Source: Legionella yabuuchiae (GTDB lineage Bacteria; Pseudomonadota; Gammaproteobacteria; Legionellales; Legionellaceae). Taken from it: a stretch of DNA of 64,000 bases. The stretch covers positions 24,989 to 88,988 of the forward strand of contig NZ_CAAAIW010000011.1 in assembly GCF_900640115.1 (NCBI RefSeq), given 5' to 3'. The position numbers were made by a program, and so were the translations under genes. Positions 36,914 to 45,943 of the stretch are shown piece by piece. Numbering within the stretch: position 1 is the stretch's first letter; every line of letters starts with the position of its first letter. A model generated the notes under the pieces. It was given only the letters and a program-made list of their open reading frames with translations, did not search any database and was not told the origin of the DNA.

Positions 36914-38361
36914 TACCCTACTGCCCCTTCCAAACTAATACCTAATAATTTCGTGGCTTCCACCGCAAATTCCATCGGTAATTCTTTTAACACTTGCTTA
37001 CAAAAACCATTGACGATCATAGATACCGCATCTTCGGTATCAATTCCGCGCTGTTGGCAATAAAACAGCTGATCTTCACTAATTTTTGAGGTAGTGGCTT
37101 CATGCTCAACTTGAGCGGTGGGATGTTTAACTTCAATATACGGAAACGTGTGTGCAGAACATTCACTACCCATCAGCATTGAATCGCACTGTGTGTAGTT
37201 ACGAGCATTGGTTGCCGTGGGTGCTATGCGAACCAAACCGCGATAAGCGTTATGAGAACGACCCGCGCTAATGCCTTTTGAAATAATGGTTGAGCGGGTA
37301 TTCTTACCGATGTGAATCATTTTAGTACCCGTATCGGCCTGCTGAAAATTGTTAGTCACCGCAACGGAATAAAACTCACCGACCGATTCATCGCCTTGCA
37401 AGATAACACTTGGGTATTTCCAAGTAATAGCAGAACCCGTTTCGATTTGAGTCCAGGATATTTTGGAACGTTTGCCGCGACAAGCGCCACGTTTTGTAAC
37501 AAAGTTATAAATTCCGCCTTTGCCTTCTTTATCGCCAGGATACCAATTTTGTACCGTAGAATATTTAATCTGTGCGCCATCAAGCGCGACTAGCTCAACG
37601 ACCGCTGCATGAAGTTGATTTTCATCACGCATAGGAGCGGTACACCCCTCAAGGTAAGAGACGTAACTGTCGCAATCGGCAACAATTAAGGTGCGTTCAA
37701 ATTGGCCCGTCGATGCCGCATTGATGCGAAAATAAGTGGATAACTCCATTGGGCATCGCACCCCTTTGGGGATATAGACAAAAGAACCATCACTAAACAC
37801 CGCTGAGTTTAAAGCCGCATAAAAGTTATCACGATAAGAAACCACGGAGCCTAAGTACTGCCGAACCAAATCGGGATGGGTTTTCACCGCTTCAGAAAGT
37901 GGAGAAAAAATCACACCCTTCTCAGCCAATTTCTCCTTAAACGTCGTTGCGACTGAGACACTGTCAAACACCGCATCCACCGCAACCCCTGCTAACATTT
38001 CCTGCTCACGCAAAGGAATGCCTAATTTTTCATAGGTGCGTAGTAATTCTGGATCAACTTCATCTAGGCTCTTAGGGCCATCCGTTTTACTTTTAGGTGC
38101 TGAATAATAGGAAATAGCCTGATAATCCACAGGCGGATAGTGAACACTAGACCACTTCGGATGTTTCATCGTTTTCCAGTGTTGAAATGCTTTCAGTCGC
38201 CATTCCAACAAAAACTCTGGCTCACCTTTAATTGCTGAAATACGACGGATAACGTCCTCATCCAAGCCAGGGGGAAACGTTTCGACATCAATATCGGTTA
38301 CAAACCCATGTTGATATTCCCGTTCCAGCAGAGAATTGATTTGCGCGTTATTTTTAGCCAC
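36913..38361 (-). CDS. sufB: Fe-S cluster assembly protein SufB
   Basis: 482 residues. Scaffold subunit of SufBC2D. The conserved Cys in [20 protein letters not shown], the [19 protein letters not shown] stretch and the C-terminal [20 protein letters not shown] are diagnostic. The start codon overlaps the regulator gene by 8 bp. Confidence 0.97.
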   Translation of the reverse strand: MAKNNAQINSLLEREYQHGFVTDIDVETFPPGLDEDVIRRISAIKGEPEFLLEWRLKAFQHWKTMKHPKWSSVHYPPVDYQAISYYSAPKSKTDGPKSLDEVDPELLRTYEKLGIPLREQEMLAGVAVDAVFDSVSVATTFKEKLAEKGVIFSPLSEAVKTHPDLVRQYLGSVVSYRDNFYAALNSAVFSDGSFVYIPKGVRCPMELSTYFRINAASTGQFERTLIVADCDSYVSYLEGCTAPMRDENQLHAAVVELVALDGAQIKYSTVQNWYPGDKEGKGGIYNFVTKRGACRGKRSKISWTQIETGSAITWKYPSVILQGDESVGEFYSVAVTNNFQQADTGTKMIHIGKNTRSTIISKGISAGRSHNAYRGLVRIAPTATNARNYTQCDSMLMGSECSAHTFPYIEVKHPTAQVEHEATTSKISEDQLFYCQQRGIDTEDAVSMIVNGFCKQVLKELPMEFAVEATKLLGISLEGAVG

Positions 38362-38815
38362 TTGTAACTCCAGTGCTTAGCCGTTTGATAGGGTCCACGT
38401 TGACGGATTTCAAACCAGGCCTTGCTAAATCTTCAAGGCTGACGCTTTCTAAGGCAGATTCAATTGCATGGCCGATTAATCGCCAGTTGCTTTGAACATG
38501 GCATACGCCTTGCAGCGAACATTCATTCGGCTCCGTGCTGCATTCCGTTAGACCACGATGTTCTTCCAGGGCATAAATAATTTCAGCCACAGAAATATCT
38601 GCTGCAGATCGCTGTAAGCGATACCCTCCGGCAACGCCGCGATTGGATGTTAATAATCCAGCCGCGGTCAAACGTTTTAGTAATTTACTGACCGTAGGAA
38701 CTGTTAAATGGGTATGGGCAGCTATATCTCGCGCATTACAAACGTGGTCTACGCGTTTGGCAAGATACACCATGACGACTGTTCCATAATCGGCTAATTT
38801 GCTGATGCGAAGCAT
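38354..38815 (-). CDS. SUF-operon Rrf2-family Fe-S regulator
   Basis: 153 residues. The N-terminal winged helix ([31 protein letters not shown]) is followed by three Cys in [14 protein letters not shown], the cluster-binding pattern of IscR/SufR-type repressors (TIGR02944-like). It probably senses Fe-S status and represses its own operon through the paired sites upstream. It overlaps sufB, so regulator and assembly genes are one transcript. Confidence 0.92.
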   Translation of the reverse strand: MLRISKLADYGTVVMVYLAKRVDHVCNARDIAAHTHLTVPTVSKLLKRLTAAGLLTSNRGVAGGYRLQRSAADISVAEIIYALEEHRGLTECSTEPNECSLQGVCHVQSNWRLIGHAIESALESVSLEDLARPGLKSVNVDPIKRLSTGVTSG

Positions 38816-38838
38816 ACCACCCCTACTTAAAACAATCT

Positions 38839-38892
38839 AGTACCAATTAAGTCTTAATTTATATATTTATAATATAGTACCTAATTGGTTCT
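38839..38892 (-). promoter_or_regulatory. Paired operator of the SUF operon
   Basis: Two related 15-bp sites in inverted orientation: AGTACCAATTAAGTC at 38839-38853 and, on the minus strand, AGAACCAATTAGGTAC at 38877-38892. The second is itself a dyad (GNACC-N5-GGTNC). The AT-rich stretch between them contains TATA-like -10 sequences for the leftward operon. Location just before the Rrf2 gene suggests autoregulation; binding is inference. Confidence 0.55.
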
Positions 38893-38957
38893 ATTTAAAG
38901 TAAACTGCTAATGATACCTGAATAAGATCATCATGACTAGTTTTTGTACCCAAGGAT

Positions 38958-38992
38958 CTCTGTAAATGACAAAAAACCTGTCATGTACAGAG
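38958..38992. repeat. Short palindrome sharing the IS-end sequence
   Basis: CTCTGTAAATGACA and TGTCATGTACAGAG form an inverted repeat around AAAAACC. The right half matches the outer end of the IS-related blocks at 49669-49805 and 63776-63912, so it may be a solo or paired end of the same element. Nothing else is visible in the 272-bp gap outside this and the SUF operator. Confidence 0.5.
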
Positions 38993-39087
38993 CCCAAGGA
39001 TCGAAGGGCATATTTTGTCCATAATGGGCGGTTGACAATCATGCACAGATCCTTATAATGCGAGATCTTGACATAAGTGGATTTTGT

Positions 39088-39765
39088 ATGACTAACTTTC
39101 CGATCTTAACGCGAACTTTATTTGCCATTTTGTTATCGGCCTTCATTCACGTCAATGTTCACGCCGAGCCAGCTAATCTTCATCTCTTAATGCATGAAGT
39201 CAAAGCCTATCATGATAATGGCGATTACGATAATGAAGTTATTGGCGTTGTAGAACAAGCTCGGGAATATATCAACAAGCGCGCCGAACTTAACGCCAAA
39301 ACGCATCATCCACAAAAGTTGGCTCTAGTTCTTGATATTGATGAAACCAGTTTAACCAATTATGACAAGATGGCTGCTCGTCATTTCATCGCTACAAAAG
39401 TTCAATTACATCGTGAAATTATGGCCGCTGATGCTCCCGCGATTAAGCCCATCCTGTCGTTGTATCATGATGCTTTAAAACACGATATTAAAGTGTTTTT
39501 TGTGACTGGGCGCAAAGAATCGGAACGCAATGCTACGAGTAAGAATTTAAAGCGTGCTGGATTTAACACTTGGTCTGGTTTATATCTTAAGCCAGATAAT
39601 TATTCACGACCTTCTATTATCCCTTTCAAATCTAAAGCCCGTGAAGCCATTGAGCGCAAAGGATATACCATTATCGCGTCGATTGGTGATCAAATCAGTG
39701 ACTTAAAAGGCGGCTTTGCCGAAAAAACGTTTAAACTCCCTAACCCTTATTACCATTTGCCTTAA
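39088..39765 (+). CDS. Secreted HAD-superfamily acid phosphatase (class IIIB)
   Basis: 225 residues from the ATG at 39088, giving a clean signal peptide (LFAILLSAFIHVNVHA, cleavage before EPAN). HAD motif I is LDIDETSLTNYD, motif II VFFVTGRKESER, and the final Asp motif is SIGDQISDLKGG. This is the plant-type acid phosphatase / HAD-IIIB group found in periplasm or secreted by Legionella-like bacteria. It probably dephosphorylates small organic phosphates. A hairpin terminator follows at a distance. Confidence 0.9.
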   Translation: MTNFPILTRTLFAILLSAFIHVNVHAEPANLHLLMHEVKAYHDNGDYDNEVIGVVEQAREYINKRAELNAKTHHPQKLALVLDIDETSLTNYDKMAARHFIATKVQLHREIMAADAPAIKPILSLYHDALKHDIKVFFVTGRKESERNATSKNLKRAGFNTWSGLYLKPDNYSRPSIIPFKSKAREAIERKGYTIIASIGDQISDLKGGFAEKTFKLPNPYYHLP

Positions 39766-39806
39766 CGTTGGACTTTGGTCTTTTTTAAAAATGAGCCTGA
39801 AAGTGT

Positions 39807-39893
39807 CGTCTTTGCGAACAAAGTGAAGCGATCCAGAACGATTTTTTAATAAGCGTACTGAACTGGATTGCTTCGCTAGCGCTCGCAAGGACG
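39807..39893. repeat. Palindromic element of the TTGCGA...TCGCAA type
   Basis: CGTCTTTGCGA with AAGTGAAGCGATCCAG on the left pairs imperfectly with CTGGATTGCTTCGC and TCGCAAGGACG on the right. This is the widespread bacterial intergenic palindrome that includes the words TTGCGA, GAAGC and ATCCAG. It lies in the 322-bp gap after the acid phosphatase gene. Confidence 0.65.
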
Positions 39894-39954
39894 CCTTGTT
39901 AAACAATTTTGTAACAATGGCCAATGTCCAGTTAACGGTAAATTCCTTGTTCTT

Positions 39955-39986
39955 AACGGTTGTTGGTGGAGATCAACCACCGTTTT
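39955..39986 (+). terminator. Hairpin followed by T-run after acid phosphatase
   Basis: AACGGTTGTTG pairs with CAACCACCGTT (one mismatch, 8-base loop) and runs into TTTTC. It is 190 bp after the phosphatase stop, beyond a palindromic element, and 100 bp before the SDR gene. Confidence 0.5.
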
Positions 39987-40087
39987 CATTGTGCATTTCA
40001 TTTATTCAGCTACACTCTCAGTAGCGTTTTAAACGAGTATAGTTGAAGTCTCTTTAATTAAACCAATACAGAACAGGAAGTTATTTT

Positions 40088-40783
40088 ATGAAACGAGCAC
40101 TCATAACTGGGGCCAATCGTGGCATAGGCTTTGCTTTTGTCAAAGCATTATCTGACTGTGGATTTACAGTATTTGCGACGTGTCGAAATCCCGATGAAGC
40201 CAAATCATTACAAGAGCTTAGCCAATCTCATGAACAGGTTAGCATCAAAACCTTAGATATTACTGATGACAATAATATTCAAAGACTTGCTGATGAATTA
40301 AGCGACACCCCTATAGACTGGTTAATTAACAACGCTGGTATTAGTGGTGAGCAAGGGGTTACTGTTGGCAATATTGAGCGGGACAACTTTTTAAACGTCT
40401 TTGAAGTCAATTGCCTCAGCGCGCTTAAAGTTTCTGAAGCGTTTTTGCCACAAGTGTCCAAAAGTCAAGATAAATTAATCGTCTGTATCAGTTCTCGCAT
40501 GGGAAGCATTAGCGATAACGAGCGGGGGCGAAGCTACGCTTACCGCACCAGCAAAGCGGCCCTAAATTGCGCAATGCGATCCTTTGCCATTGATGTTGCA
40601 AAAGACAATATCAATGTCATGTTATTACACCCAGGATGGGTAAAAACTGACATGGGCGGGGAAAAAGGTGCGCTTGAGCCAGAAGAAAGTGTTAGAAGAA
40701 TGTTGTCTATAATCGAACAACATAAAAACAACAGTCACGCCGACGTCTTGTGGAGCCATGAGGGAACAATTATAGAATGGTAA
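40088..40783 (+). CDS. Short-chain dehydrogenase/reductase, C-factor-like
   Basis: 231 residues. Rossmann motif TGANRGIGFAF, NNAG motif INNAGISGEQG, and catalytic Ser plus Tyr-x3-Lys in SSRMGS and YRTSKAAL. The HPGWVKTDMGG segment is typical of the C-factor/sniffer-like SDR group that uses NADP. The substrate is unknown. AGGAAG lies before the ATG. It stands alone at the border of the rearranged region. Confidence 0.9.
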   Translation: MKRALITGANRGIGFAFVKALSDCGFTVFATCRNPDEAKSLQELSQSHEQVSIKTLDITDDNNIQRLADELSDTPIDWLINNAGISGEQGVTVGNIERDNFLNVFEVNCLSALKVSEAFLPQVSKSQDKLIVCISSRMGSISDNERGRSYAYRTSKAALNCAMRSFAIDVAKDNINVMLLHPGWVKTDMGGEKGALEPEESVRRMLSIIEQHKNNSHADVLWSHEGTIIEW

Positions 40784-40824
40784 TGGCTTGGGGGGTATCG
40801 CGGAAATTCGGGAGGCGACGTCTA

Positions 40825-40870
40825 TACCCATTCCACCGGAAGATACTGAATTTTTCAGGTGGAATGGGTA
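40825..40870. repeat. Minimal TACCC-type palindrome (46 bp, TA flanks)
   Basis: Perfect 13-bp ends TACCCATTCCACC and GGTGGAATGGGTA, flanked by TA at 40823-40824 and 40871-40872. It shares only the TACCC/GGGTA tips and TA flanks with the longer elements at 2339, 49110 and 63914, so it may be a different member of the same MITE group, or a hairpin after the SDR gene. Confidence 0.55.
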
Positions 40871-40872
40871 TA

Positions 40873-41157
40873 TTTGGGTTAAATGACAGAAACGGGCAAA
40901 TGCGAATCGCAGTCAATCTAATGAGAACAATTTTAGGTAATTAGGCAGATTCTATAGATAGGCATCTACCCAATTAATTTTATTGATTAAAAGAAGATAT
41001 ACGTTGCCTAATTTATTCATTGGCTAATTTTATCTACAGTCTCGATCAGGATAGAGAGAAAATCCTGCATTTTTACCATCTGGGAGTGCCCATACAGAAA
41101 ATCATCTCAACACATCTTGGTTATGGAGTTTGAAGTCCAATGGTACGAAAACGTACG
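40873..41157. other. Gene-free stretch with a possible helix-turn-helix remnant
   Basis: No convincing gene. On the plus strand, around 41025-41115, one frame encodes LDQDREKILHFYHLGVPIQK and a few more residues before a stop. This resembles the start of a DNA-binding transposase or resolvase helix-turn-helix, without a usable start codon. I treat it as a possible decayed mobile-element fragment only. Confidence 0.25.
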
Positions 41158-41529
41158 CTAAGGAAGGTTCCCTTTGGGAAGCATATTATATTTTATACGC
41201 TTCCAGCTAGAAGCCTTCTTTTTTGTCAATGGTAATTCTGAGGCAGTAATTTGAATGAGCTTCGTTAGCCACTCACTTTCATCCCATATTTCCCCCGAAA
41301 TTAATAAATATGGTTTTGCGCCAGCGTATGGATGCCCTTCAATATAATTAGTAATAAAAGCCTTGCCTGCCTTGGTTGGTTTAACAAACAGCTGATCATC
41401 ACAAACTAAAGCTATTACTTTATCGTCACAGTAAATGGCATATTCCCCAAACATTTTTTTGCATAAACTGTTCCTGCATTTGTAATTTGCTCAAGAATAA
41501 AATCAACAGTGCTTTGTTTAGAAGACATT
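41158..41529 (-). pseudogene. TfoX N-terminal-domain protein, frameshifted at a poly-A tract
   Basis: The intact frame 41454-41158 encodes MFGEYAIYCDDKVIALVCDD and the rest of a TfoX_N domain. The natural start lies upstream at 41529 (MSSKQSTVDFILEQITNAG), in another frame. The two frames meet at a run of seven A's: with eight A's the reading would be continuous (VYAKK-MFGEYA). So this is a single-base deletion, a slippage site, or a sequencing error. TfoX_N proteins are often small competence or DNA-related proteins of unclear role. Confidence 0.75.
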
Positions 41530-41538
41530 ACAAATTCC

Positions 41539-41885
41539 TAGGCCAATAAGGGTGAACATAGTTCGACTAAAGTGCCGTCTGCACAACGAATATAAGATAC
41601 TATTTGTCCCCAAGGTTTTTCTATGGATTCTAGGAGAGGCGTCGCGCCTACGGCTACAGCATGAGCATGTGCCTGAATAACCGAGTCAGTAATTAAGGCA
41701 ATTTCCACCCCCAAGTGGTTTAATAGATTAGTCGGCAGCTATGTAGCCACTAGAAAGATGGTTTGATCCTAAATCGTGAGAAGCAAAAGCCTGGATGGCT
41801 TCACCTGTTTCTAATTCTCCATAACCAGATTCATGAATGAAACGAGTGTTTAAACCAAATGCCTCTTCGAAAAAAGACAACGATC
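41539..41885 (-). pseudogene. VOC (glyoxalase/bleomycin-resistance) family remnant
   Basis: Translation of the minus strand gives RSLSFFEEAFGLNTRFIHE and ELETGEAIQAFASHDLG, then a stop at 41728-41730 and a frame change, then GVEIALITDSVIQAHAHAVA, KPWGQIVSYIRCADG and TLVELCSPLLA. These are consecutive parts of one VOC-superfamily domain. The first 16 or so residues are missing because the 5' end is fused to a pqqC fragment. It is a pseudogene with at least one frame break and a 5' truncation. Confidence 0.8.
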
Positions 41886-42243
41886 TCCAGCTTGTTCGAT
41901 AAGCCGAATGCGCCTAGCTTCGTGTAATTTGTTATCTTTCAGTTTATCTAGAATAACGGCAATCTTTAATTGAGATTTGAGATTTGAGATTTGAGATTTG
42001 AGATTTGAGATTGATAATAATATCGCTTCAGCGCCCAGGCTTGTAATTGAGCGTGATTTAACTTTCCATTTTACAGTAGTAATTGAAAAGGATGACGATG
42101 ATGATGCCTTTCTGTCAAAATCGCAAAAATTTCTTTTAACCAGGCTTCTCTCGACATGATAATCTTATCTCCATGCCATCTTCAGCAACTTGCCAGCCGT
42201 GTTGCTCTATTTCAAAACGCGCTTTACTGTCTGGTAACCATAA
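41883..42243 (-). pseudogene. Inverted remnant of pqqB 3' end and pqqC 5' end
   Basis: The reverse complement reads almost exactly like 46917-47245 of the intact operon: LPDSKARFEIEQHGWQ (end of PqqB), then the pqqC start (ATG at 42157, SREAWLKEIFAILTER), and LDKLKDNKLHEARRIRLIEQ. Differences include loss of the pqqB stop (TGA to TCA), an in-frame TAA in place of CAA, and a 7-bp tandem expansion. The remnant ends within GCTGGAGAT, where VOC sequence begins. It lies directly after the MFS gene, in the opposite orientation to the working operon 5 kb away. Confidence 0.85.
41971..42012 (+). repeat. Six tandem copies of TGAGATT
   Basis: Exact heptamer array inside the pqqC remnant. The intact pqqC has the corresponding CTCAAATCCCAATC at 47151-47164, about one and a half units, so the array grew after duplication. 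Confidence 0.9.
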
Positions 42244-42283
42244 AATGTGGTCTCATTACCTACCAATAACATGGAAACGCGGG

Positions 42284-43885
42284 CTATATTTGCTTGACTT
42301 CGTGCTCTTGCTGATGGCTTTTAGATTGGCCACGCCGAATTAACACAAACGAAATGATAAAAGCCGTTGTAAGGATACAGGCTGTAACCAACATCATATG
42401 GCCCAAAGATCTAGTGAAAGCATCTCGCACCAGTTCTATCCCGGCTTCCTGAGAAATTCCACCTGATTTGCCGAAATCAGCTAAAGGCGTTGTCAAACTA
42501 ACAACCCCGGCTTTTATACGACTGAGGCCATGAGAGGAAATAGTCATATGGAGCCCGTCTACAACGGTCTTGAGATCACTACCAATAAATAGATTTATCA
42601 AGACAGGCGTAATCGCGATACCGAGACTTGTCCATAACTTCTCTGCAACACCAATGGTTGCCGCGACTCGACCAGCAATATCTTTGGGAACAGCATTCAA
42701 CGCGACAATTTGAGCGACGACATCAACAGCCGGCGCGGCAGTATTGGTTAGTAAAAGCAGAGGGAGGATGAACCACCAAATGCTGGAATTCGGCTCCAGA
42801 AAAAAGCCCAGTGTCAATACAGAAGCAATCACGCTTAACGCCGCGACTGTCAGTGGGATTAAACTGCCAATTTTGCTAACCAGATACCCAGTAATGAGTC
42901 CTGCAGGAAGCCCCCCAATCGACCCTACCATAAGAAGAAGGCCTATAGTAGAAACCGACCTACCCTGAACCGCTTGCAGATAGACAAGTAAATAGAAAAA
43001 CGGCCCAAGGGTCAAATAAAAGCCAATACACTTCGCAAAAAGCGCGCCGGTCACGACCGGGTTTTTGAACAAGGAAAAGTCAATCATCGGGTCAGCGCGG
43101 TTGGTTTCTACTTTCCAAAAACCAAGAGCGCTCACAACACCGACAATGACGGCGCTAATCGCAATCCATCCAAACCCACTGGTTGGAGCCTGTAACAATG
43201 TATACTGAAGGCTGATGATAAAAATCGCGAAAAGCAAGGTTCCTGGAATATCCAACCGTTTCAAAGACAGCGGGTTATCCTCAATATCGTGACGTTGAGA
43301 TGCAATCACAAATAGAAAAGAGCCCACAATCAAAAACGGGAGCATGATGAAAAAGATCCAGCGCCAACCTAAATGCGACATCAACCATTCAGTAGTATAA
43401 GGCGCTAAAAATGTACAAAGCGCAAGACCGCTACTTAATACACCGATAGCAAATCCACGTTGTTCCAACGAAAATCGCTTGCGAATCATGGCATAAGTCG
43501 CAGGTATAATGAGTGCTATCCCAAACCCTTGTAGAGCCCGTGCCAAAAAAATCCACCAGTCGGCAAACGCCAACCCTGCTGCAAGCGTGGCAATACCATA
43601 AAGCAGCGCGCCATACAGCCAGACACGTCGTGTATCGAAAAGATCAGCAACACGACCACACGGAATCAAAAATATAGCGATACAAGATATTTCAATGGTG
43701 TTTATCCATTGCGAGGCCGTGAGTGATAGCCCTAAGGATGAGCGAATATGAGGTAAAGCCATGGTCACCGTTACAGCATCGATCACAGCAATCCCGACTG
43801 CAAGAGTCATCCCAATGAGTAGAATCCAATTAGCTAGACCCGGGTATTTACTGCCCAAATAAGGAAAATTCTTGTGTTGTTCCAT
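42284..43885 (-). CDS. MFS transporter, DHA2 (14-TM, EmrB/QacA-like) family
   Basis: 533 residues from the ATG at 43885; the longer frame uses a TTG. Fourteen hydrophobic segments can be counted. Motif A appears as GRVADLFDTRRVW (about 80-92) and motif C-like GVLSSGLALCTFLAPYTTEW around 155-175, both usual for proton-driven drug or metabolite exporters. It is divergent from the PQQ dehydrogenase gene, separated by 160 bp, so a linked substrate (sugar acid or quinate-type compound) is possible but unproven. Confidence 0.88.
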   Translation of the reverse strand: MEQHKNFPYLGSKYPGLANWILLIGMTLAVGIAVIDAVTVTMALPHIRSSLGLSLTASQWINTIEISCIAIFLIPCGRVADLFDTRRVWLYGALLYGIATLAAGLAFADWWIFLARALQGFGIALIIPATYAMIRKRFSLEQRGFAIGVLSSGLALCTFLAPYTTEWLMSHLGWRWIFFIMLPFLIVGSFLFVIASQRHDIEDNPLSLKRLDIPGTLLFAIFIISLQYTLLQAPTSGFGWIAISAVIVGVVSALGFWKVETNRADPMIDFSLFKNPVVTGALFAKCIGFYLTLGPFFYLLVYLQAVQGRSVSTIGLLLMVGSIGGLPAGLITGYLVSKIGSLIPLTVAALSVIASVLTLGFFLEPNSSIWWFILPLLLLTNTAAPAVDVVAQIVALNAVPKDIAGRVAATIGVAEKLWTSLGIAITPVLINLFIGSDLKTVVDGLHMTISSHGLSRIKAGVVSLTTPLADFGKSGGISQEAGIELVRDAFTRSLGHMMLVTACILTTAFIISFVLIRRGQSKSHQQEHEVKQI

Positions 43886-44045
43886 ATTTCTTGACTTGTT
43901 CGTGACTTCATCATGACCCAATCATGGAATAGGCATCTACGCTTGTCAACCAATTTGCAATTTGCAGTACGGTACGGCCATATTTGACATGATCGTAATA
44001 ACAAGCCCATAATAAATAACGAAATATGCCTGCCTGGTTACGATA

Positions 44046-45914
44046 ATGACGAAGACCAAAAATCACGAAAATAGCTCTTTGCTTTCCGCTGACCAAGACG
44101 TCATATGGCCTCATTATGGAAATGATGCCGGTGGAACGCGTTATAGCACGCTGGATCAAATTAACCGAACCAATGTGAGCCAATTAAAAGAAGCCTGGAC
44201 ATACCATACAGGGGATGTGTCCCATGCCGCGCCAAAAACTGCTTTTGAAGCCACGCCATTAATGGTTAATGATCTTTTATATGTGTGCACCCCTTTTAAT
44301 CGTGTATTAGCGCTCCACCCTGGTAATGGTACCTTGCAATGGCAATTTGACCCTAAAGTAGACAGACATTATAGCTTAGAGGGCGCGCTTAAATGTCGTG
44401 GGCTTGCTTATTGGGAGGGAACATCTACAGATAATGATTCAAACGCTTGTAAAAAACGTATTTTTTCAGGTCTTATGGATGGCCGGTTGGTGGCGCTGGA
44501 TGCCGACACGGGTATACCCTGTATTGACTTTGGTGATGCGGGTCAAATCGATACAAACAAAATGCAGAATCATGGCAAGAAAATGCTGGATTTCATCTCC
44601 CCGCCTGCTATTTACAAAAATCTGGTGATCATGGGGGCCAGTATCGGGGATAATACGTTTGCAAACAGTGTTAATGGCTTTGTGCGTGCTTTTGATGCCA
44701 TTACTGGACAACTTGTATGGGAATTTGATCCAATTCCTGAGCATTTAAGAGATAAAACCGGTGCTGCCAATACATGGGCACCAATTTCAGTCGATGCTGA
44801 ACGCGAGCTTATTTATATTGCCACCTCAAGCCCTAGCCCTGATTATTACGGCGCGGCTCGCACTGAAGATATTCCCTATGCGAATGCTACGGTCGCATTA
44901 GATGCCAACACCGGAAAACCACGTTGGCACTATCAAATAGTACACCATGATCTTTGGGATTATGACCTGCCTGCACAGCCATCTTTAATAGAAGTTAAAC
45001 GAAATGGTGAAACCATTCCAGCTGTTGTGCAATCCACCAAAACAGGGTTTTTATTTGTCTTTCATCGAGAAACGGGAGAGCCTCTTTTTCCGATCGAAGA
45101 AAGACCGGTGCCAGCCAGCGACGTTCCTGGTGAACGCACAAGCCCTACTCAGCCCTACCCTACGCATCCAAAACCCTACGCTGCACAAAAATTAACTGCT
45201 GACGATGCCTGGGGGATGATGTTCATCGATCGCTGCCTGTGTAAAAAGGCCATCAAAGCACTCAAAAATAAAGGCATGTTCACCCCGCCCAGTCTCGAGG
45301 GATCATTACAATTTCCGGGTTTTGCTGGAGGCTCGAATTGGGGTGGTATCGCCTATGATGCAGAAAGACAATGGGTCATTATAAACTCCATGAACGTCGC
45401 CGCAAAGGTCAAATTAGTTCCTGTCTCTCAAGATAAAAAACAAATGCAGACCAACAACTATGGGGAATTGGAACTGACCCATGACGCACCTTATAGCATG
45501 TCACGCGGTATAATTATGTCTATCTTTGGTGCCCCATGCTCCCCTCCACCCTGGGGGCAACTTACTGCCTATAATATCAATACAGGTGATATCGTTTGGC
45601 AAATCCCTTTTGGTCGCGTAAAAAAAGGGCCTTTTAAAACTTTACGTCGCTGGGGTTCCCCCAATATTGGTGGACCAATCATTACCAAAGGCAATCTATT
45701 ATTTATAGGGGCAACACTGGACCATGAGTTTCATGCATATGACATTGAAACGGGTAAAGAATTATGGACCGGACATCTTCCTGCGCCAGCAGTTGCAACC
45801 CCGATGACCTATACTTGGAACGGGAGGCAATACATTGTTATTGCTGCTGGCGGGCATGGTGTTTTTAATACAAAGTTGAGTGATACGCTGATAGCCTATG
45901 CCTTGCCCGCATAG
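44046..45914 (+). CDS. PQQ-dependent dehydrogenase, Gcd/QuiA type, without membrane domain
   Basis: 622 residues. Eight-bladed quinoprotein propeller: WPHYGNDAGGTRYSTLDQIN start, ALKCRGLAYWEG, NTWAPISVDAERELIYIATS, the active-site Asp in HHDLWDYDLPAQPSL, PGERTSPTQPYPTHP, and the ending GATLDHEFHAYDIETGKELW ... VIAAGGHGVF. These match membrane-bound glucose (Gcd) or quinate/shikimate dehydrogenase. However, the usual five-TM N-terminal domain (about 150 residues) and any signal peptide are missing; in-frame sequence upstream reaches a stop after 11 codons. The enzyme works in the periplasm in known cases, so export here is unexplained. pqqA follows by 29 bp. Confidence 0.85.
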   Translation: MTKTKNHENSSLLSADQDVIWPHYGNDAGGTRYSTLDQINRTNVSQLKEAWTYHTGDVSHAAPKTAFEATPLMVNDLLYVCTPFNRVLALHPGNGTLQWQFDPKVDRHYSLEGALKCRGLAYWEGTSTDNDSNACKKRIFSGLMDGRLVALDADTGIPCIDFGDAGQIDTNKMQNHGKKMLDFISPPAIYKNLVIMGASIGDNTFANSVNGFVRAFDAITGQLVWEFDPIPEHLRDKTGAANTWAPISVDAERELIYIATSSPSPDYYGAARTEDIPYANATVALDANTGKPRWHYQIVHHDLWDYDLPAQPSLIEVKRNGETIPAVVQSTKTGFLFVFHRETGEPLFPIEERPVPASDVPGERTSPTQPYPTHPKPYAAQKLTADDAWGMMFIDRCLCKKAIKALKNKGMFTPPSLEGSLQFPGFAGGSNWGGIAYDAERQWVIINSMNVAAKVKLVPVSQDKKQMQTNNYGELELTHDAPYSMSRGIIMSIFGAPCSPPPWGQLTAYNINTGDIVWQIPFGRVKKGPFKTLRRWGSPNIGGPIITKGNLLFIGATLDHEFHAYDIETGKELWTGHLPAPAVATPMTYTWNGRQYIVIAAGGHGVFNTKLSDTLIAYALPA

Positions 45915-45943
45915 TAAAGACAGATTTTAAAAAGGAGGACGCT

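Noticed and set aside
38950..39010. Palindrome before the acid phosphatase as a riboswitch
   Set aside because: It is short, has no conserved aptamer I know, and its right half matches IS-end sequence elsewhere in the window.
41971..42012. Heptamer array as a possible CRISPR or regulator-binding array
   Set aside because: There are no spacers; it is a tandem expansion inside a dead pqqC copy.
43911..44183. 90-codon minus-strand frame overlapping the PQQ dehydrogenase start
   Set aside because: It overlaps a conserved propeller domain and has no family features; it covers the divergent promoter gap.
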